Source: Bacillota bacterium
GTDB lineage: Bacteria > Bacillota > Clostridia > Lachnospirales > Lachnospiraceae
DNA: 64,000 bases
Assembly: GCA_023386815.1 (NCBI GenBank)
Contig: JAEWIZ010000001.1
Coordinates: forward strand, 62,001-126,000
Direction: 5' to 3'
The notes beneath the pieces are model-generated. The model saw nothing but the letters and a program-made list of their open reading frames with translations. It did not search any database and was not told the origin of the DNA. Positions 62,511 through 64,000 of this stretch are shown piece by piece (position 1 is the first letter of the stretch; each line of letters opens with the position of its first letter). The position numbers and the translations under genes were made by a program.

Positions 62511-64000
62511 TTATTTACCGTTCTTAAGATCTTCCTCACAAAATACCTCTTCAATTGCTGCTCCTGGCGCAACCATTGGCCATACCTTATCATCACTGTC
62601 AATAATACACTCAATCAGTACCGGCTCTTTTAATGCAATTGCTTCCCTAATAACGGACTCAACTTCCTCTTTCTTCGTTATTCTATAAGCTTTTGCCCCA
62701 AGAGCCTGCGCAACCTTAACAAAGTCTACCTTATCGCTCAAGTTGGTATTGGAATATCTCTGCTCATAGAATAAGGTCTGCCACTGACGCACCATACCCA
62801 GAACATGGTTATTAAATACCATTTCTATAATTGGGATATCGTAACGAGTCGCTGTTGCCAGCTCATTCATATTCATTCGGAAACAACCGTCACCTGCGAT
62901 ATTAACAACTGTTTTATCCGGCATACCAACTTTTGCTCCAATACAGGCGCCAAGTCCATAACCCATGGTACCTAAGCCACCTGAGGTTATGAAGGTTCTA
63001 GGCAGCTTATAGTTAAAATACTGGGCTGACCACATCTGATGCTGACCAACCTCAGTCGTAATAATAGCATCACCGTTCGTTATTTCATATAGCTTCTCCA
63101 GAATATAAGGGCCGGTTAATATATCCTTGTTATATTTCAGAGGATGTTTTTTCTTAAGATCTTCCACATGTAAAACCCATTCCTTATGACTTTGCTGAGG
63201 TATACGATCGTTCAGAATCTTTAGTACCTCTTTGATATCACCAATCACACTATAATGAGTTTTAACATTTTTATTAATTTCCGCAGGATCGATATCTATA
63301 TGAAGAACCTTTGCATTTTTAGCAAATTTCTTCGCATTACCGGTTACACGATCAGAGAATCTTGCACCAACAGTAATCAGCAAATCACATTCTGTAACAC
63401 CTAGATTGGAAGCCTTCGTGCCATGCATGCCCAGCATCCCGGAATAACGTTCATCCGTTCCATCAAAGGCACCCTTCCCCATCAGTGTATCACAAACAGG
63501 TGCATCCACCCTCTCTACAAATTCCTTTAATTCATCGTGAGCTTCGGATATAACCGCTCCGCCCCCGACAAAGATGAAGGGTTTTTTCGAATGTTTGATT
63601 AACTCAATTGCACTACGAAGATCATCTTCTGTAATCTCCTCCGTAGATCTAGTGATAGCTTCAGGAACCGCCGGAGTATATTTTGCCTTAGCCGCTGTTA
63701 CATCCTTCGTGATATCCACTAGCACCGGTCCCGGCCTATCTGATTTAGCAATTTTAAAGGCCTTGCGTATGGTATCTGCTAATTTTGTTACATCCTTAAC
63801 GATATAGTTGTGCTTTGTGATTGGCATAGTCACACCTGCTATGTCAATCTCCTGAAAGGAATCTCTACCCAGAAGGTTAACGGCTACATTGGCAGTGATG
63901 GCTACCAATGGCACACTGTCCATATAAGCCGTAGCAATACCTGTTACCAGGTTGGTTGATCCTGGTCCAGAGGTTGCAAGACAGACACCAACTTTACCTG
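62511..64000 (-). CDS. ilvB: Acetolactate synthase large subunit, N-terminus cut by window edge
   Basis: This TPP enzyme forms acetolactate or acetohydroxybutyrate for branched-chain amino acids. The window holds the C-terminal 495 codons; the frame runs open through the right edge, where GKVGVCLATSGPGSTNL is read. Further motifs are the TPP fold GDGCFRMNMNELATATRYD near residue 345 of the visible part, EMVFNNHVLGMVRQWQ and QQRYSNT-like sequence. IlvN is not downstream within the window, so the regulatory subunit must be elsewhere. Confidence 0.95.
   Translation of the reverse strand, partial: GKVGVCLATSGPGSTNLVTGIATAYMDSVPLVAITANVAVNLLGRDSFQEIDIAGVTMPITKHNYIVKDVTKLADTIRKAFKIAKSDRPGPVLVDITKDVTAAKAKYTPAVPEAITRSTEEITEDDLRSAIELIKHSKKPFIFVGGGAVISEAHDELKEFVERVDAPVCDTLMGKGAFDGTDERYSGMLGMHGTKASNLGVTECDLLITVGARFSDRVTGNAKKFAKNAKVLHIDIDPAEINKNVKTHYSVIGDIKEVLKILNDRIPQQSHKEWVLHVEDLKKKHPLKYNKDILTGPYILEKLYEITNGDAIITTEVGQHQMWSAQYFNYKLPRTFITSGGLGTMGYGLGACIGAKVGMPDKTVVNIAGDGCFRMNMNELATATRYDIPIIEMVFNNHVLGMVRQWQTLFYEQRYSNTNLSDKVDFVKVAQALGAKAYRITKKEEVESVIREAIALKEPVLIECIIDSDDKVWPMVAPGAAIEEVFCEEDLKNGK

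Noticed and set aside
1..64000. CRISPR arrays, insertion sequences, rRNA genes or prophage genes
   Set aside because: No regularly spaced repeats, transposase-like proteins, rRNA sequence or phage structural genes were seen in any frame.

Overview
The window is one stretch of a low-GC Firmicutes chromosome. Gene content points to an anaerobic clostridium of the Lachnospiraceae type: FMN-dependent FabK instead of FabI, glutamine synthetase type III, rubrerythrin, HrcA/CIRCE heat-shock control, several carbohydrate ABC importers, a GH65 phosphorylase, and DUF6320- and DUF5721-like proteins. This assignment rests on recalled family knowledge; no database search was possible. Most genes lie on the minus strand.

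Layout. 1-1460: a Mef-type macrolide efflux gene (cut by the left edge) with an attenuation-style leader (promoter, 7-codon leader peptide, two terminator hairpins), just downstream of tRNA-Pro(CGG). 1.8-4 kb: a secreted GH3 lipoprotein and a PHP-domain phosphoesterase. 4.2-18.1 kb: a large sugar-catabolic locus with two TIM-barrel isomerase/epimerases, two paralogous DeoR regulators, a pentulose-phosphate-3-epimerase-like enzyme, a ribose-type ABC importer, a short Old-Yellow-Enzyme-type oxidoreductase, a PfkB kinase, a class II aldolase, a rhamnulokinase-like kinase and a Gfo/Idh/MocA dehydrogenase. 18.2-24.7 kb: a chemoreceptor, CPBP protease with its TetR repressor, an AraC/GyrI-like regulator, an AAC(3)-like acetyltransferase and a DegV/FakB lipid-binding protein; three copies of one small hairpin family lie between them. 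25-28 kb: htpG behind a perfect CIRCE operator, plus two small unknown proteins. 28.3-32.1 kb: a four-gene minus-strand cluster (esterase, condensation-type acyltransferase, zinc-ribbon membrane protein, TraX-like protein). 32.4-34 kb: an ABC-F ATPase with a degenerate second ATP site. 34.2-40.9 kb: GH65 phosphorylase, MalEFG-type importer and LacI regulator. 41.1-51.3 kb: the complete type II fatty-acid operon fabT-fabH-acpP-fabK-fabD-fabG-fabF-accB-fabZ-accC-accD-accA, with a FabT-like box over the fabT promoter. 51.5-64 kb: glnN, a YesL-like protein, an MFS carrier, rubrerythrin, a DUF1015 protein, a second chemoreceptor, serA, serC and the start-truncated ilvB.

How the parts fit. Two loci look like dedicated carbohydrate utilisation units, each with importer, enzymes and local regulator. 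The GH65 locus has no ATPase of its own, so its permeases probably use a shared MsmX-type ATPase. The fatty-acid operon makes acyl-ACP under FabT feedback, and the DegV/FakB-type protein could bring in external fatty acids. serC and serA make phosphoserine from 3-phosphoglycerate; no serB is present, and the nearby DUF1015 protein is a candidate for a missing step.

The points most worth a second look are the mef leader, the esterase/acyltransferase/DUF6320/TraX cluster, the Cys/His-rich insertion in HtpG, the ABC-F protein that has lost two catalytic residues of its second site, the rare-sugar locus with duplicated DeoR genes, and the dispersed hairpin family.
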